A program made the translations under genes and the position numbers. The notes under the pieces were generated by a model. That model did no database searches. It was not told the DNA's origin and saw nothing but the letters and a program-made list of their open reading frames with translations. A DNA stretch of 56,433 nucleotides from JABMRP01 sp964444795. Lineage in GTDB: Bacteria; Planctomycetota; Planctomycetia; Pirellulales; Thermoguttaceae. The DNA lies in the NCBI GenBank assembly GCA_964444795.1, contig CAYUIQ010000020.1, positions 1 to 56,433 on the forward strand, read 5' to 3'. This document shows positions 53,482 through 56,433 of the stretch, piece after piece (the first letter of the stretch is position 1; the number at the start of each line of letters is the position of its first letter).

Positions 53482-53542
53482 ACCACTCGTTTCTCGTGAT
53501 TCGACCCCAGCCACCCAACTGCCAATTCCGAGTGTCCCGCCG

Positions 53543-55510
53543 CTACGGCACGACGACGATCGCCTCGGTCCACTGGGGTAGCGTCCAGGGCGGGTAGTCG
53601 ACGTCGATGGGGATGACGTACCGGCCCGGTTCGGTCGCCGGCGGTAGGGTCAGCGACAGCGGCAGCTCGCCCTCGGTCTTGGCCGGCATCTCGCCGCGGG
53701 CCCACTCGGTCGTCCCCCCACCCCAGACGCGGGGAAGGATCGCTCGGCAGGCAACTTCTCGCCATCGGAGCGAGTGGTTCGTGACGATCAGGCGCAAATC
53801 GACGCGAGCACCGGGTTCGGCGGTTTGTTCGTACGGATCGCAGCGCACCCACGGTTCGTCCGTCCCGTAGTTGGCGTGATCCCAGGGCACGAGCCGGCCG
53901 AAAAGCTCCTCGCGCCCGGCCAGATTTTCCCGCATGAACCGGCATTGGTCGGGCGTGAAGCGGAAGGCGTGGTTAACGTGGCAATTGAACAGGTGCGTCG
54001 GCTTCAATCGCTCGATCAGCCGGATACACCGATCGAAGCCGATGTCCGGGCCGAGCCAGTTGCGGTTGCTCGAACAGTAGTCGTCGATCCCCGCCGCGGT
54101 AAACGAATCGCCCACGAAGAGCATCCGCAAGTCGCCCTTCTCGGCCAGCAGCCCGCCGTGATAGAGCGTTTGGCCGGGCAGGTGAAAAGCGGTCAGCTTG
54201 AACTCGTGCCATTGCCATGACTGGCCGTCGGTGGTAACGCGGTCGACACGCGCGCGGCTGGGAGAAATGCAGGGTAACCGCCATGCCATCGGGTCGGAAA
54301 TCACTCGGGCAACGTGACCGTCGGCGATGCAGGGACAGTCGAAAGCCTCTTGAAACTGGGGGATCGCGTTGACGTGGTCATCGTGGTAATGGGTAACCCA
54401 AAGCCCTTCGACCGTGCGCACTTCCCCTTTCTCGATCATCCCCTTGATCGTATCGACCGCCCGGGGACTACCGCAGTCCATGACCAGCGCCGCTTTGTCT
54501 TTCGAGACGAGCATCCAGGTCGTGCCGAAATGGCGAAGGCAGTCGGGCACCGGCAACGCCGGACCGATGGGCATGTGATCCGGCCGGCCCGCATACTCGG
54601 TAAACATCTTGGGAAAGTAATGTCGCAGGGCCGAAATGGCCACGTATCGGTCGTAACACGCGTCGAGCCGCGAAACCAGTGTATCGACGGCCCCCGGCGG
54701 ATCGTCCATGATCCGCCCGTGCGACGGAACCAGTGCGTCGGGCTTGGCCGCCTTGATCCGGCCGAGGCTTTCGGTCAGTTGCACTCGGGCGCCGAGGAAG
54801 CCGTGGTAGTCGGTCGTTTGCGTCCCTTTCTGCAGGCTGTGGATGTCCCAAACCTGACCCGCGTCGAAGATCGCGTCGCCGCAAAAGACAATGCGCTGGC
54901 CGTCGACTTCGACCACGTAGCTGACCGACCCGTCGGTATGACCGGGCGTGGCCAATGCGCCGATGGTCGCTTCGTGCCACCGGATCACGTCGCCGTCGCC
55001 GTACGCGGCGTCGACGCGAATCGATTCGGCCAGCATGAGGTGATGGGGATGGAGGTTGTAGAGGTGCCAGCGGCTCTTCGGGCTGTCCCAGTAGGCGGCC
55101 ACGTTGTCGAAGTACGGGCGCTCGGCGCCCGGCACGCCGATTTGCGTACCGGCGGCGACCAGCCTCCCGGCGCCACATGCCTGATCGCGATGGTGGTGGG
55201 TGAAGAGGATCCGCTCGACGGCCGTTACGCCCGCCTTCTTCAGGGCATCGGCAACGCGCCCGTCACCGCAGTCGATCAACAGCACTTTGTCGGCATGGCG
55301 CAGCACGCCGACGTTGATCGGCCCGTGGTAGACCGACAGATGCTCGGTCAGCCGAGTGAACCCATCCGGCGCCGCATTGTCGCCGGCCTGCCCGAGAGCC
55401 GGCGCGGGGAGCCCGGTGAGCGACCCTCCCAGGGAAATACCGGCCAGACCCGCGGAACCCAGGCCCACGCGGCGAAGAAAACGGCGGCGAGTGACAGTGC
55501 GGTCCTGCAT
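53543..55510 (-). CDS. Tat-exported protein with two metallo-beta-lactamase domains
   Basis: A 655-residue protein. The twin-arginine signal TRRRFLRRVGLGSAG predicts export. It contains two metallo-beta-lactamase folds. The first (about 55-290) has His105, His107, Asp109 and Gln110 (FTHHHRDQ), with His191 (PGHTDG), Asp212 (CGDAIF) and His264 (PSHG). The second (about 330-530) has the complete motif His374, His376, Asp378, His379 (VTHYHDDH), then FVGDSF and a later NCHVNH. The first domain has Gln where the second zinc ligand His is usual. A C-terminal beta-sandwich follows. The ATG at 55508-55510 is chosen because of GGAGG just upstream. Substrate unknown. Confidence 0.85.
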   Translation of the reverse strand: MQDRTVTRRRFLRRVGLGSAGLAGISLGGSLTGLPAPALGQAGDNAAPDGFTRLTEHLSVYHGPINVGVLRHADKVLLIDCGDGRVADALKKAGVTAVERILFTHHHRDQACGAGRLVAAGTQIGVPGAERPYFDNVAAYWDSPKSRWHLYNLHPHHLMLAESIRVDAAYGDGDVIRWHEATIGALATPGHTDGSVSYVVEVDGQRIVFCGDAIFDAGQVWDIHSLQKGTQTTDYHGFLGARVQLTESLGRIKAAKPDALVPSHGRIMDDPPGAVDTLVSRLDACYDRYVAISALRHYFPKMFTEYAGRPDHMPIGPALPVPDCLRHFGTTWMLVSKDKAALVMDCGSPRAVDTIKGMIEKGEVRTVEGLWVTHYHDDHVNAIPQFQEAFDCPCIADGHVARVISDPMAWRLPCISPSRARVDRVTTDGQSWQWHEFKLTAFHLPGQTLYHGGLLAEKGDLRMLFVGDSFTAAGIDDYCSSNRNWLGPDIGFDRCIRLIERLKPTHLFNCHVNHAFRFTPDQCRFMRENLAGREELFGRLVPWDHANYGTDEPWVRCDPYEQTAEPGARVDLRLIVTNHSLRWREVACRAILPRVWGGGTTEWARGEMPAKTEGELPLSLTLPPATEPGRYVIPIDVDYPPWTLPQWTEAIVVVP

Positions 55511-55767
55511 CGGTGTGGCCTCCCGGATCGAGGGTCGTGTCTTACCCAAAATCGCCCGTGGGCAACGCGACTGGCATCATAACCCCCACGACCGGCGGGG
55601 ACAATACACCGGGGCCGCAGGGACCGGATCGATTGGGCGGCCGTGTCGCGGTTGCTCTCAACAAGCCGGCCAAAATCGGGTAGATTGGCGTGTGTCCGGA
55701 CCGGCCCAGTGGGTCGGCCCGACGGATTCCGGACCATTCGACACATCGCCAACAGGAAGAAGAAAGG

Positions 55768-56310
55768 ATGGGCGCCAAGAACCAACGGAAAGCACAGAAA
55801 AAGGCGGAGAAGAAGAAGTCCGAGCGGGCCGCACTCGCCCGCCAGCCGTCACCTTTGGCGTACACGGGCAAGAAATATAAGACCGCCGCTCTGGTGGAAC
55901 CCTTGCTCCACGCCGAAACGGGGATCCGTCAGGCCGACCTCATTACCGACTGCAAACTCACCGACCGGGAAGTCGTCGCCGCATTGGAGCGGCTGATCCT
56001 GCACGCGCGAAGAAAGGGAATTCCTCGCCAGGAAGAGATGCAGGAGCAGGGATTGACCACCGACACCGTCGAGGATCTGATCATCGGCATGATCTTGGGA
56101 AACTGGCAGCAGTTCTTCGAGACCAAGTCGTGGCCCAGCCGGGACCAACTCGTCGGCGTTCTGCGGACCATCCGCGGTTCGATCGACGCGTGGACCAGCG
56201 TCAGCCCGAAGTCGCGTGGATATCTTGAGTTTATCGTGGATTTCCTCAGAAAAACGGGTTGCACCGTCGAGCAGGTTCCGGCCGATTACAGATTGATGCC
56301 GGTTGAGTAG
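55768..56310 (+). CDS. Conserved hypothetical protein with basic N-terminus
   Basis: A 180-residue cytoplasmic protein that I do not recognise. The first 25 residues are lysine-rich (KNQRKAQKKAEKKKSERAAL), like a nucleic-acid-binding tail, followed by a helical region with a possible winged-helix-like segment (TGIRQADLITDCKLTDREVVAALERLIL) and a C-terminal part (RSIDAWTSVSPKSRGYLEFIVDFLR). The ATG at 55768 is preceded by AAAGG; the frame extends upstream without support. No operon partner is seen. Confidence 0.6.
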   Translation: MGAKNQRKAQKKAEKKKSERAALARQPSPLAYTGKKYKTAALVEPLLHAETGIRQADLITDCKLTDREVVAALERLILHARRKGIPRQEEMQEQGLTTDTVEDLIIGMILGNWQQFFETKSWPSRDQLVGVLRTIRGSIDAWTSVSPKSRGYLEFIVDFLRKTGCTVEQVPADYRLMPVE

Positions 56311-56433
56311 CGAAAACTTGCTCCGGTTGCGGCGGCCGGTTATCTTCGGAGAAGACATTCCACGCCCTTTTCGTTTAACGCCCAGCCGAAGGCGCCGGCT
56401 CGTGTGGCGTTCTACCGTAACCAAGAGAAGCCG

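Overview
The window reads as chromosomal DNA of a planctomycete (Pirellulales-like). This is inferred from gene content, not from a marker gene. It carries an exported sulfatase, DUF1080 and DUF4838 proteins, Tat-exported Gfo/Idh/MocA and MBL-fold proteins, a protein resembling hydrazine synthase alpha, a sigma/anti-sigma/caspase cassette, secreted leucine-rich and TPR proteins, and a scrap resembling a REP-associated tyrosine transposase. DNA is GC-rich throughout. I see no rRNA, tRNA, CRISPR array, prophage or plasmid backbone.

Layout. 1-2850: accessory and decayed DNA (edge of a transposase gene, a truncated KpsF-like fragment, a DUF2330 membrane-anchored protein, a transposase scrap, a long palindrome). 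2854-6546: two sugar isomerases (xylA and a fucose/arabinose isomerase-family gene) with a small membrane protein between them. 6714-12332: exported carbohydrate-related genes (DUF4838 protein and sulfatase on minus, an oxidoreductase divergent on plus). 12329-17440: a minus-strand run hisF, PilT-like ATPase, GspE-like protein with degraded ATPase motifs, CvpA-like protein, small membrane protein. 17910-25779: a WD40-like zinc-ribbon protein, sigma factor, anti-sigma TPR protein, secreted caspase and a barstar-like protein, all minus. 25969-27975: DinG-type helicase. 28229-34901: six consecutive signalling genes (HDOD, hybrid kinase with Hpt, HD-GYP regulator, GGDEF regulator, PilZ protein, receiver protein) forming a likely cyclic-di-GMP circuit. 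35332-36587: DUF1080 protein and HAD phosphatase. 36635-38475: RecF/OLD-like ATPase with a DUF4276 (Toprim-like) partner, a possible defence pair. 38737-43788: ilvD and a large c-type haem protein related to HzsA, the latter bracketed by a direct repeat derived from the ilvD 3' end. 44010-56310: TPR protein, MoxR/VWA pair, transglutaminase-like lipoprotein, exported methyltransferase-like protein, leucine-rich-repeat protein, a double MBL-fold protein and two proteins I do not recognise.

Two architectures stand out. The first is the sigma/anti-sigma/caspase/barstar-like cassette, which joins transcriptional control to a secreted protease and a possible inhibitor. The second is the pilus-ATPase run in which a complete PilT-like motor is translationally coupled to a membrane-anchored GspE relative that has lost its Walker A lysine. 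Scattered through the gaps are several long inverted repeats of at least four sequence types. One appears to have supplied the C-terminus of a gene, and another overlaps a stop codon.

Functions are read from recognisable motifs and remembered family features; no database search was run.
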